A DNA stretch of 64,000 nucleotides from Caprimulgus europaeus (lineage: Eukaryota; Chordata; Aves; Caprimulgiformes; Caprimulgidae). Each line of letters opens with the position of its first letter. The first letter of the stretch is position 1. The position numbers and the translations under genes were made by a program. The stretch spans positions 50,324,465-50,388,464 of the forward strand of contig OU015530.1 of the NCBI GenBank assembly GCA_907165065.1, written 5' to 3'. Below are positions 11,541 to 22,816 of this stretch, in pieces. The notes under the pieces were generated by a model. That model was not told the origin of the DNA. It saw only the letters and a program-made list of their open reading frames with translations, and ran no database searches.

Positions 11541-11944
11541 TTTATTTTGGCCTGAGTGGAAAGTTGTAGAAGAAGCCAATGTGCTCATCTCAGAGAGGAG
11601 AGGAAGGGAGGGATACATTAGAGTTTGGCTATGGATTTTCTCAGCATTGTGTGTGGCTGTCATTGCCTTGTGTGCCTCTCTAGCTTTCTAGGATATGAGC
11701 CATTTTTTGGGGACAGGCGTTACTGAAGAACAATTTCAGATGAGATCGTTAGTATCCAGAATTTTGTGTTTCTACTAATAGTAACTATGGCCGCTGTACA
11801 AGTTCAGATTAACCCAAGATTTTTCTCTTAGCACCGTATCACACAATAATAGATCTTTTAAAGAGATTATTTCTTCTTCTGAAATAGAATTCACTTAACA
11901 TTTCAGAGAATAATCACTGGGCTATTGGTGCACTCTGGTGCCCT

Positions 11945-12085
11945 AGTATTTCTAATTTTAAATTAATTTTTCTCCCTATTAATTTTTAATAGAATTTTAA
12001 AATTTCTCCTTTAAATGCTTATTAAATGCCTGTTTAAATGTAAATTTAATTTCTATTTTAATTTCTTATTAAAAGATAGTAAAGC
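11945..12085. repeat. AT-rich low-complexity segment
   Basis: Very A+T-rich sequence built of aattttaaattaat-like pieces, with no codons or pattern worth calling. It lies about 400 bases past the ATT array. Confidence 0.7.
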
Positions 12086-12844
12086 TGCATCTTCATCCTC
12101 CTTTTAAAATTTCCTAATGACACAAATTTCCTAATGACCCTGATATTTCTAATTAGAGTTTATCTCAAAGGTGGAAGAACCAGTAAAAGATTTGTTGTAT
12201 AGGAGATACAAATGCTGTTTCTAATAATGTAGTAGTGTTGTAGCTATTGTGCCTGAGAGAAAATAAATATTTATTCCAAGTATATCTGTTAATCTAACAA
12301 ATGTTATTAAGTCTCTTTACATATATCATCTCTTCTAAGCAGAGCTTTGCATATTTTTTTTTTCTAAAGGTTATACTTTGGATTCGGAAAAATGAGTAAA
12401 ATCAGACATTCTGTCAAAAAAATAGACTAACATTTATCTTAGTCTATACAGTTAAAAAAGTAAATCATAATTTAGGTTTAGCCTTTATGCTGTCATTACT
12501 GGTGGAAAGGTAGCTGAGTAGTTCTTGTTGAATGAGATTTGCTCTAATGTTTAAGCCACCAATAAACCCCCCAGCTAAACCCTTCACAGGAAACTTAAGA
12601 ATTGACTGATGGGAGTCACATGGTTAAATCAGTGCTTGTTATTCATAATTTATTCAATGGTTGATGGAAAAAAATTGTCCAATTATTTGACAAATACTGC
12701 TTGGCAAGATGATTTACAGAGAATAATGCAAGTATTTGTTGAAGAATTTAAAGTGACAAAAAATGCCAAAATTACGGCCTTTATTCTCAATGCAGTGATT
12801 AGAGCTGATTGAATGATATTCAGACAGTTTGACTAATTTTGAAT

Positions 12845-12904
12845 AGTCCTTACACAGGCAATATTCCCATTGACTTCAGCTGGAATTTTGCCAGAGTAAG
12901 GACT
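12845..12904. mobile_element. Palindromic MITE-like fragment (archosaur type)
   Basis: A 60-base imperfect palindrome. The left arm agtccttacacaggcaa and the right arm ttgccagagtaaggact are near-complementary, around a core reading cccattgacttcagctgg. It is followed by acaggattggacc. The 'ccattgacttca' core and 'gtaaggactacaggat' flank match the same archosaur MITE style as the 9901 piece, but from a different subtype. Confidence 0.6.
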
Positions 12905-14117
12905 ACAGGATTGGACCTTTGAGTGTAAATGTCTTGAAAGGGTCCCTTTATAAAGCAGCAGCTTAAATTCTGAACTGCAATGAAAACCCATTTTCACTTT
13001 TCTCTGTTGCTTTGCCTGTTGTGTGGAATGGCTCTGTATGAATGTTAATCCCATTCTCTCTTTATCAGTAGAGGGTGCTATGGGAGTTTTGTGCTCTCCA
13101 GTAGCCTTTTGTTTATGCACAGTTCAATCTAATTTAAGTTGAACTGACCATTTCAATGGGAGTCAAGTGTGTATTTAAATGGTGTGTGGGAGAGCCATAA
13201 TTTAATGGCAAACCATTTCCTTAATTGATTCAAGTTAAAGAAGGGAGACATTTTAAAGTGGATAGTTTCAGATTCCTGGCCTCTACTCCTATACCTTCCT
13301 AAATGGGTCACTGAACAGGGTCTTATACCCTTATGTGATAAATGATAGCATTTTCATGTATTTTTGAAAGGCAGGTTCAGTATTCCAAGTTACTAGAAAT
13401 GTATAAAAAAACCTAATATTTTTGAACATAAAGTTCAGTGACTTTTTAAAGTTCCCTATTTTTGTAGTATTGGTAGGACTTTAATACAAAAGATGTTTAC
13501 AAATCCCTGACATGGAAATACTCAAAAGTGGAAAAATGGTTTTTGGTAAGCTAGTATGTCATATGCTTTGTAACAAGAGTGTTCAAGTTGTAAAGTCAAG
13601 TGTAGAGAAAACAGAAAATACATAGGCATGAATTCTGGTAATTTTTCCAATTGTTCATCCACATCCTAAAAGAGATATTAAATTACATGATTGCATAGCT
13701 ACTTTTTTCTGTGAGATGTCTGTGCCTTTAACATATACAAAAGATACCACTGAATAGAAGCTTTATGAAATGTTTCTTTTTATCTGAATTGCTCAGTGTA
13801 TGCCACTGAGTTATTTGCTGCACACCAGTTTGTCTGGCATTGAATGCGTGATTATCGACTTCCTCAAGTACCTTTCCATAGCGCTACCATAAGAGGGTAG
13901 TTTATTAATCCTTTGATTAATCACTGTTTGATGTATTTTTGCTATTTAACACACAGGAATAGAAAAAAATGGTGAAATGCAAGGTAAAAGTGATCACTAA
14001 TTTTATCAATCCAATTTGAGATGCCTTAAACCTGGTACATTTCAGAATACTTTGCACTTCATGTAGTGAAAGCAGATGTGTAGCTGACTCTTCCTGCAGT
14101 TCTGAATTCTCAGCCTT

Positions 14118-14990
14118 TTAATAAATTGGATTCTGTGATCTCAAAAAAGCTGGATTTTCAGAAAGTAAGAGCCGGTCAGAGTTCAACAGTGAAAAGTTCA
14201 AGGTGATCTTTTCAGCATCATACAGGCTGTGGTCAAAGCTGAGCAGACTCCAGTACTTGAGGATGACATTTTTTAACCTTAAGACTGTGTTTTTTCCTTT
14301 CTTCATGCACTGCCTGTCTATCAGCTCCTGCTGTAAATGAGAGAGAAACTTAAAGATGGCAGTCTCGTTTCCTGCATAGCTGTGATGGGTTCCCAGACCA
14401 TTGGCCTCTTGGTACATGGAATGAAATGGCTTCAAGTGGATGAACATCTCATAGTTAAACATACCGAGGTGCTGAAGTAAAGCTAGGGAGGGATTCCAGA
14501 GTGTTGCATTGTGGGTTGGTTTTTTTTTTTTCAGCATTAATATTTACCATGTCATCCTGTGGAGGGAAATAAAACTTAAAAATTGTTGGAAAGGTGGTTG
14601 TATAGATGCAGCTAGGAGTATACTGATTGCCTGAAAAACTGACAAGACCGAAGTCCTTGAGTGCACTGGACAGTCTGCTGCTATTTGTTGTTCTTTGTTA
14701 TGTGGCCCAGCTTCTGCTGTGCACTTTGTAATTGAGCTGCTTTGCTCAATCATCCCCAAACTTTTCTGCCTGTTCCTCATTCCACTGTGATAATTTGCAA
14801 TATTCCATTCTAACCCTGATGAGGAGAGGAAGAGTAACAGACAGAGGCAATAAAAAGCACAGAAGGGAAAAAAAATGCTGCTTTCATTCCTAGGCAGTGG
14901 GTCTGGTGGCTGCACACAGGCAGAAAGGGTTGCAAAGCTCTGCCAGAGGATGGACCTGCAACCTGGGAGGGGGGATGTGGCACACATGCT
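14118..14990 (-). other. Near-continuous 290-codon minus frame broken by one stop
   Basis: On the minus strand one reading frame runs from about 14987 to 14118 with a single TAA (14546-14544). The upstream part (147 codons) includes a long pyrimidine stretch (about 14880-14813, ending ctcctcatcag) that looks more like a splice acceptor tract than protein. The downstream part (139 codons) contains YEMFIHLKPFHSMYQEANGL and FKFLSHLQQELIDRQCMKKG and ends just before an ATTAAA. A GT...AG pair (GTAAAT at 14547, TTCAG at 14472) would remove the stop but is 76 nt, so it breaks the frame. No family is recognised. It could be an old pseudogene, terminal exons of an unknown gene, or chance. Confidence 0.2.
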
Positions 14991-15236
14991 CCAGGACTCA
15001 ACAGGTTTAAGTGAGTGGAGCTTCTTGTTATCTGCTACACAGTCAACATTTCCGCTCCGTCTGTGTGGGCAGATTTGTAGAAGCTCATAACTTGGCTGAA
15101 TTTGTGGACATTTTCACAGGAACAACAGATCATTGACGCTATGGCAACTGCTATGCCATGTTTCCAAATACTGATCTGAGTCATGGAGGGAGCTGTAGCA
15201 TCTCCAGAAAACAGCTGTAAAAGGTGTTTTCTATTT

Positions 15237-15253
15237 AAAAAAAAAAAAAAAAA
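15237..15253. repeat. Poly(A) run of 17
   Basis: A17 followed by gatggggggaggg. No processed transcript was recognised upstream, so there is no evidence that this is a retrotransposition tail. Confidence 0.8.
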
Positions 15254-16519
15254 GATGGGGGGAGGGAATGGGAGAATCAATGTATTCATCCTCTCATCCC
15301 TGACAAAGAGCACAATTGTTTTAGGTCTCAAAAACTTCAGCCTTAGTCAGATCTATTTTCAGAACTTTGAGCCCAAACTGTTACAGTTTGAGGAAGCTGT
15401 GAACTCCTGGAAAGATAATATTTTAATGGGAAGTCTGAGACAGCCTTGCTTAAGAGGCTGCAGACAGTGCAGTTCTCCTCTGCAGGCAATGTGTTCTCTA
15501 CTGTAAACTGTAATCTTCTGTTGGAGGAAATGTTTTGTTCATTACTTTTGTAGTGCCTCCTAACCTCCTTAGAAATATATATTTTGATTTACTCCAGTCC
15601 CTGTTAGTTCTGCTCCACATGCAAATTTGGTTTCCTCTGGCATCATCAAAAGCCTTTTTATGTTTGGGTTTTTTTTAAGTAGCAGTTTGAAATCCAAAGG
15701 TTACTTCCACATAGTTTGAGGCTACTGCTAGAAGAGGTGTGCTGTTCAACAGGAGATGATAAGTTCCCCAAAAATGCTTGTAATAATATAAAAAAGTGTT
15801 GGCTTCTAAACTGAAGACTATCCATCTTTTTTGTTTGATACCGTAACCAATCTGTGTGCTTCACTTCCAAATGTATTTAGCTGGAAATTTTGCTTATTGC
15901 TTTCAAGAACAGAATTTTCTTGTAGGCCAGGCTTGTTGTTTATTTGCTTATATTCAGTGAATTGGAAGAGGATTTTAAGTGGTGATCTGTACTAGAACAA
16001 AATAGGTGCAGAGAAAGTAAGTGAAAGAATTGAACCTTAGAAGATTTCCTAGCAAATCTCTTACCCCATTATATCATTCATTCTAATCGTGTTATCTATA
16101 GCTATATATTTTCAGATAGATTATAACTTTTTGTTGATAAGGCCCATGAATTTTTTTACAAATAAAGGACTGAAGGCAATATTATCTTGTAATTTGCTTT
16201 TGTATACCAAGACCATTTTTCTTATATCCACTGAAAAGCTTAAGTGAAGACAGAGATTTTTCATTGCTTGTAAATATTAGGATCTGTATGTGTTTTTACT
16301 ACTGCAATAATTCTCTTTAAGAATTGCTGAGCACTGAAGCATAAGCATTCAGGAGGGAATAAACTGATAAAACTGTACTTGCTCACCAGGAGGAGCTTTC
16401 TTGCAAAGTTCTGTAGTATATAATTTTTTTTTTCTTATTAGTTTTTACTGGTACAAGTCTCTTTAACCTGCATTTCTGCAGTTTGCAATAAGGAAACCAG
16501 CAGTTTTCCCATATGCTTT
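15254..16519. other. No gene seen
   Basis: Unassigned AT-rich sequence with short homopolymers (T run near 16424-16432). No RNA gene or repeat was recognised. Confidence 0.5.
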
Positions 16520-16860
16520 CCTAGTTTGTTCAGATCACTTGGAAAATTATTGGCACCAAACTTAATATTGCTGCTTCTGTTTCTCTACTTTAATTGTTGC
16601 TAAGCTCTTCTGCCATGCTATGTGCTCTTATTTTATGTTATATCCAGTGTGAGCAGAAGCTGTCCTCATACTGATCCTTATGGTGACCCAGTGATCACTT
16701 CCCTCTGCCCTACACTCTTCCATTCACAAAGGCCTTCTCCCTTTGATATCCTCCCAGTCCCATAAACAGCTTATTCCCAGTGCTGGGGATGTTTAACTTC
16801 TGGATTAGGGCATCAAAAGGCCTTCTTAAATCTCAGGTAGATTATATCCAAGTCTGTTTA
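16520..16860 (-). mobile_element. Ancient CR1/L3-like LINE with RT motif relic
   Basis: The minus strand of 16850-16808 reads D-I-I-Y-L-R-F-K-K-A-F-stop-C-P, an eroded form of the CR1/L3 reverse-transcriptase block 'YLDFxKAFDTVP', with the catalytic Asp lost and a stop in place. Flanking plus-strand phrases (cagatcacttggaaaa, actgatccttatggtgaccc, cttccattcacaaagg) match the antisense order downstream of that motif in old reptilian CR1-like elements. The fragment is dead and older than the avian CR1 copies. The left edge is uncertain. Confidence 0.55.
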
Positions 16861-18207
16861 ATATCAACATTTATTACATCCACACTAGCTATAGTCACCT
16901 GTTCTTCCCATTCAGTGCCTCAGTAGTAAATAAGGCCTGCTATTTTCAAGGATTTTGATTGTTTTTAAGGTATATTCTTGTGTTGAAAGCATTTTACCAT
17001 TCTTTCCAAGAAGTTTGGGAAAAGGAGGCACTACAGGAGAAAAAACTCATATGGATGAAGGAACTGGAAGAATGAAAGAAGCGAAGAAAAAGCAGAGAAG
17101 TCTAGTTATTGATCTCCCACACGAATATGGTTTATCATTAGAAGTCAGATCTCTGTGTGGAAGGAATCTATTTGTTCCTTCATTACATTATAAATGCAAC
17201 GTAATATGCTTTTGCCAAGGCAGGGTACAATACCTAAAGTATAACTGTAAAGTATTTATTAGGTATCAATGCATTTGAATTTTAGCTTGAACGCTGAAGT
17301 GACCTAGAATATTTTGTTCCTGATGATCCAAAACCTGCAGGGAGGCAGATCTTTCCAGTCTGAGTTGCTTAGATAAAACAGCAAAATCAGAAGCCCTTGG
17401 ATGTTCAGAGCACAGAGCACTTACAGCATGAATTGGGAAAAGTGCAGAAGTGAGTGCTCACCTTCTGATAAATCTTTATGAATAAACACTTTGCAAATAA
17501 AACAAAACAACTTGGAAAAACTATTTGGAAAAACAAATTGAAAAAAGAGTGTGTAAGGTTTTTCTTCATATGGTTTAGTGTGTTCACTAGTTACCTTGCC
17601 AGCTTCTCTCAGGAGGAACCAGGCAAAAGAGAACTCCTTGTGTAAATATGCCAGACGTGCTAGTGGGATTGTTTCTTATTTTGCAATAAAGCCTTATAAG
17701 GAACTAGCACTTAAACTTCCAAATCCCACCAATCTACTGTTTCCTTGATGCTAAAGGCAGGCTGATTGGGAACTACCAAAATATACCCCCATTCAATAAA
17801 CAGTGTAGGAAATTCCAATTTCTCCTGTTTATGGAAGCTTAGACTTAGTCTAAAGGCCACCTGAAGTCATTATGTATTGCATTATCTCCTAGTGCTTTTA
17901 CCCTGGGAATTCCAGGAAGCAATTTATCTCATGATACAATAGCCTTTGGTCAACAGCTTGTACCCTTTGTATGAAAAGTAGATAATGGCCAGTACTGACA
18001 ATATTGTCCTGGGAATATGGGTTGCAAATCCCTCGCAGAAACTGGCCAATACTTGGGTATTTAGCACGAGTATTTGAGTTAACTTCATGGAGGGTAGCTT
18101 ATTTCTGGCTTTATATGTGGCAATGACAGTGGCATAGATAATGTGCCAATGCACATGAAGTTCGAGTAGATGTTTGCCAGCATTATCTCCACTCATTTAA
18201 TTACTGG
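16861..18207. other. No gene seen
   Basis: Unassigned sequence. A 107-codon plus frame (16955-17278) has no recognisable domain and falls within chance length. Confidence 0.5.
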
Positions 18208-18236
18208 CCACATTTCTCTAATGTGGAGAAATGTGG
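18208..18236. repeat. Perfect 11-bp inverted repeat, 7-nt loop
   Basis: ccacatttctc and gagaaatgtgg flank taatgtg. It lies about 55 bases upstream of the start of the 18.3-kb CR1 copy. It could form a small hairpin; no function is implied by the sequence alone. Confidence 0.7.
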
Positions 18237-18289
18237 TGGAGAAAATTGTCCTCAGTACATGAGCAATTCCATTACTGTTCTTGAATGTT

Positions 18290-19757
18290 AATCAAGGACC
18301 ACTCTCCATAATATTTGAAAAGTCATGGCAGTCAGATGAAGTCCCTGGTAACTGGAAAAAGGGAAACATGGCACTAATTTTTTAAGAAGAGTAGGAAGAT
18401 GCTGGGAACTATGAAACTCCCAGCCTCACCTCTGTACCTGGGAAGATCATGGAAAAGATCCTGCTAGAAGATGTGCAAAAGCACATGGAGGACAGGGAGC
18501 TGATATGAGACAGCCAGCACGGCTTCACCAAGGACAAGTCCTGCCTGACCAACCGAGTGGCCTTCTATGATGGAGTGACTACATCAGTGGACAAAGGAAG
18601 AGTTATGAATGTCATCTGTTGGGACTTCTGTAAGGCCTTTGACATGGTCCCCTACCCTATCCTTCTCTCTGAATAGGAGGGATGTGGATTTGATGAGTGG
18701 ACTGTTTGGTGGATGAAGAATTGTTTGGATGGTCACATCCAGAGGGTAGTGGTCAATGACTCAATGTCCAGATGGGGATCGGTGACAAGTGGTGGCCCTC
18801 AGGGGTCTTTATTGGGACCAGTGCCGTTTAATATCTTCATCATTGACATAGTGGGATTAAGTGAACCCTCAGCAAATTTTCAGATGACATCAAGCCAAGT
18901 GGAGCAGTAGACATGCCTCAGGGATGGGATGGCATCCAGAAGGACCAGGACAAACTCAAGGAGTGGGCCCAGGTGAACGTTACGAGGTTCCACAAGGCCA
19001 AATGCAAGGTCCTGCACCTGGGTTGGGGCAGTCTTGTATCAATACAGACTGGGGGATGAAGGCATTGAGAGAAGCCCTGCAGAGAAGGTCTTGGAGGTAC
19101 AAGTGGATGAAAAGCTGGACATGAGCTGGCAATGTGCGCTTGCAGCCCAGAAGGCCAACTGTATCCTGGGCAGCATCACAAGCAGCGTGGCCAGCAGGTC
19201 GAGGGAGGTGATTCTGCCCCTCTACTCTACTCTGGTGAGATCCCACCTGGAGTACTGCATCCAGCTCCAGAGTCCTAAGCACAATAAAGACATGGACCTC
19301 TTGGAGCCCCCTAGGGAAGGGCCACAAAAATGAGCAGAGGAGTGGAATACCGCTCCTCTGAAGAATGATTGAAAGAGTTGGAGTTGTTCATCCTGGAGAA
19401 GAGAAGGCTTCGGGGAGCCTTTTGTAGCATTTCAGTACTTGAAGGGGGGCTATAAGAAAGGTGGAGACAAACTTTTCAGCAGGGCCTGTAGTGATAGGAC
19501 AAGGGGTAATGATTTTAAACTAGAAGAGGGTAGATTCAGACTAGATAAAAGGAAGAAATTTTTTACGATGAGGGTAGTGAAACACTGGAACAGGTTACCC
19601 AGAGGTGGTAGAAGACCCATCCTGGTAACATTCAAGGACAGGTTGAACAGGGCTCTGAGCAACTTGATCTAGCTGAAGATGTTCTGCTCACTGCAGGGAG
19701 GTTGGACTAGATGTCTGTTAAAGGTTCCTTCCAACCCAAACAGTTCTATGATGCTAT
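18290..19757 (+). mobile_element. CR1 LINE, 5'-truncated, most of RT domain
   Basis: The longest CR1 copy in the window, a 1.47-kb sense fragment of ORF2 plus 3' UTR. Readable in broken frames are: PLSIIFEKSWQSDEVPGNWKK at the start (one residue past the usual block); the '[14 protein letters not shown]' block near 18507-18552; motif A as [15 protein letters not shown] (18611-18653); the [12 protein letters not shown] turn near 18785-18820; the F-S-D-D-I-K catalytic box in another frame (18868-18894); and [11 protein letters not shown]...HLEYC (19197-19260). The last frame holds FKLEEGRFRLDKRKKFFTMR near 19520-19570. Several stops and frame changes show it is inactive. The 3' end has ttctatgatgctatgg octamers. 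Confidence 0.95.
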
Positions 19758-21060
19758 GGCAGCTGACACTTTGTCATTGTGAATAGTATTTAATAATACT
19801 GCTGTTACTAGGTTGCTGCTTAATTCCTCATCTGTCACCTTCAACTTTATCCTAGTGCTGGCTGCATAAATACACACACTTCCTTTGTAAGCATTTTTAG
19901 AATAGTCAAATAGTTTTCTTATATTTTAGTTATTCTGTCTGCATTTACCTACTATCATTCTTTAAAGCACCTGTTGATATCACATTTTAATCATCTACCT
20001 AAGTGAAAGAACATAGCTGGGATCTGAAGTTCAGAAGTATGGAGTATTTTGATGTTAAATTTTCCTTGTTCTACTGTATTTAAAAAAACCCAAAGCAATT
20101 CACCTTCTGTTACCTTTTTGTTAAGTGCTTGGAGAACTCTTGAGAATTACTTTCCTGGAGATTGATGTCTGTTGTTCAGTCTCAGCTGGATATTGGCACA
20201 GGTAGGGGAAGCAAATGCTCTGTATTATGGTGTACTATCCCTTCCCTCTTCCTCTAAGACTGTCTGTTAAAACCAGCAACCCTGGAGGGATATGGTACGG
20301 ATCTGGACATGGAGATCCATGGTTCACACAGCCTGATTTCCACTCATCAGCCTCCACTCTTGCTTGAGAATCCTTGAAAGCCTAAAGACAACAAGCAGCA
20401 AGTGTTAGGATTCAGATGGAATTTGTGCCCTAAGAATCTGGACTGTAAGATATGAGGAGCTGAAGTATGACCACCAGTGTGTTTCCTAGAGAGGCTGATG
20501 TGAATAATCAGAGGGGAAAGGGGCTGGTTTTTATGAATGACTTTACTTGAATGGTAAGATAGTAACAGTACCTTGCAGCATCTCTCCGGTCTCTGCCACT
20601 GTGTTCCTGTTTATCTGCCATAAAGAAACTCTTTAAATCAATTAAATTAATTGGAAGCCTCGTTTGAAAAACATAGCAAATTTTCTTGACTATCGAACTC
20701 TAAAAATCGAAGAGTGGCAAAATGCTTTGTTATGTTTTCATTGGGAAATGGGAAAATAACTCTGTGTTTTACATTCAGACCCTGTTCTAATGCTCAGCAG
20801 TACAAGTGAGCTAAGGAACAATATTTCTAGGTAGTAGCATTCTTAAATAAAATACAGAAATACATCTTTGCAATCTGTCCAGTACCTACAGATGGATTTT
20901 TCTTGGGTAGTCAATGGTGTCGTATATCCCACCCTTAAGCAATGACATGATGTTACATAACATTATATTTTGTTGGCAGCCCTAAAACTTTTCTTCTGGG
21001 AAGAAATTTCCCAGACTATATTCTCACAAGAGGTATGTTTTAATATGGATCTCCCTATTC

Positions 21061-21135
21061 CTTTTTTCTTCTGTTCAAAGAAAATATCATTTCTCTTTGC
21101 AATTGGCCAGGAAGCATTTGTAAGAGGGTAAGTGA
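21061..21135 (+). other. Possible cryptic 47-nt exon
   Basis: A strong acceptor (cttttttcttctgttcaaag, ending 21080) and a near-consensus donor (AGG|GTAAGTGA, GT at 21128-21129) enclose 47 bases. Two of three frames are open. No homology is recognised, and splice-site pairs of this quality also occur by chance in long introns. Confidence 0.2.
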
Positions 21136-22324
21136 TACTACAAATATTTCTTAATTGAGTTTAGATGCATTCCATGCATTTTTACACCAGCATCAAAGAA
21201 AACATTTTTCCAAAGATAAGCAGCTTCTTCTCATATTTCAAAAAATCATCACATATTTTCATCAAGCTTTCAGGAATGAAAGCTACTGGACTGCAGTGTT
21301 GTCATAATAAAAAAGAAAGGTGTACACAGAGGTACTGTGATCCAAGGGTGACAAGTGCTGAACAAATAGCGCGTGACAGCATCCGTCTCCATCAGTTATT
21401 GCTCTTGTACTGGTTCAGATATGTTTGATCAACTTTCAAATGATTATCCTGGCAGAAGCAGGTGAAAGCAGTCATGATACTTTGATTCAGGGTAAAGTAC
21501 AAGGCAGTCTGAAGGAACCTTTCATTAGCAGTTGATATTCAGTTGACAGTAAGATTCATGTGAGGAAGCTGGGATGAAAACAGTTTCCAGTTCCTGTATG
21601 TATGGAATATAAAGGCCCCATGATACATATTAAAATCAGGCCAGTGGTGTATTTTCATATCCCTAATATCTGTGCCTCTTTTCAGGATTCATCTGATCTC
21701 TTTGTCTTTTGTTGTAATTTCATGCACCTTCTATTTCTTGTACCTGACATCCTACCATTTTTGTCCTTTAATCTGTGTCCATCTCTTCATCACCTCTGAT
21801 ACTTTACAATATTATTTGACCCTAAGCTTTGAGTGACGTAGCCTGTCTTAATCAGATGGTTGGGTTTAGCTGGCTGCTAATGTTAGCTGCTGACTGTTGT
21901 TATCCTATACACATTTGAGAAAGAAATGCCTTTTGTATATTACTGCATTTTACTTTTGTGTTTTATTAAATATTAATATTTTGTTAATATTATAACCTGT
22001 TAAAGATTCTCTCCTCTGCTGAAAGGAAATGTGATTTTTAAAAGTAAATACATGCTTATGCAGGCTTTAATGGTTGTAATTTTCACATTTCCTTCTCCCA
22101 GTGTCCTCAATGAGACAAACTCTTCAGTTGTTCTGTATTTTCCCTGAACCATGAATTGTCAAGAGGGAGGTAAGATTGAACCATGTTGTTGCATCACAAC
22201 AGGTAAAGCTAGTTGGAGAAGTTGAGCTGTGAAATAGAGTGAGAGGGTACAAATGGCAAACAAAACCATAGTTTGAATTTTTTACTGTCACATTTACACA
22301 GTTGCATCAAAATTGGATTAGCTT

Positions 22325-22345
22325 CTTACCTGAATAAAAGATAAT
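22325..22345 (-). other. Minus-strand juxtaposed 3'/5' splice site
   Basis: The minus strand reads atcttttattcag|GTAAGAAGC, with the junction between 22330 and 22329, preceded by a pyrimidine-rich stretch. No strong donor follows within about 120 bases, so the RS-exon part of the pattern is missing. It is on the opposite strand to the 8331 site, so both cannot belong to the same transcript. Confidence 0.2.
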
Positions 22346-22654
22346 GAGATATTAAAATAAAATTCTGCACAGATAGATTCTACAGGACTGCTTTTTTATA
22401 GTAAAACCAGGAACTCTTATGAATAATGTACATTTTCTGCAATGCCATCTCAGTTTTTCCTGCAATTGAACAAGACCTACCAATGTTGAATTACTTCTAA
22501 AATTGTGAAAGGATTCCATACCTTATTCTGGGTGCCTTGGCTTAATATTCTTTGATAGGCATCTGAAAGTAGAGTTCTCTTCCTGTATCAATAAATAGTT
22601 ACAGTGAGCACGATTAACTCAAGTGTTCTCCTACAGGCAACACTCTCAACAAAG

Positions 22655-22816
22655 TAATGCCCTTAAATGCCCCCTCCCTGGAAGTGTTCAAGGCCAGGTT
22701 GGATGAGGCTTTGAGCAACCTGGTCTAGTGGAAGGTGTCCCTGTTGCTGGCAGAGGGGTTGGAACTGGATGATCTTTAAGGTTCTTCCAACCCAGAGCAT
22801 TCTATGATTCTATGAA
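22655..22816 (+). mobile_element. CR1 LINE 3'-end fragment
   Basis: Sense CR1 tail: ccctccctggaagtgttcaa, then aggccaggttggatgaggc, gcaacctggtctagtgg, and gatctttaaggttcttccaa, ending with two clean octamers (attctatgattctatg). It is short and heavily 5'-truncated but well conserved, so it is among the younger insertions here. Confidence 0.93.

Larger units (their letters stand above)
19758..22654. other. No gene seen
   Basis: Unassigned AT-rich sequence. It contains a pyrimidine-rich stretch (about 21660-21800) that keeps plus frames open because stop codons need purines. It also holds a possible cryptic exon (21081-21127) and a minus-strand juxtaposed splice site (22325-22332), listed separately. 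Confidence 0.5.

Noticed and set aside
14810-14887. Signal-peptide-like MKAAFFFPSVLFIASVCYSS on the minus strand
   Set aside because: The hydrophobic look comes from a pyrimidine tract that reads better as a splice acceptor; the frame stops after 25 codons without a good donor.
18713-19672. Several frames of 65-115 codons on both strands
   Set aside because: Pieces of the broken CR1 ORF2 and its antisense.
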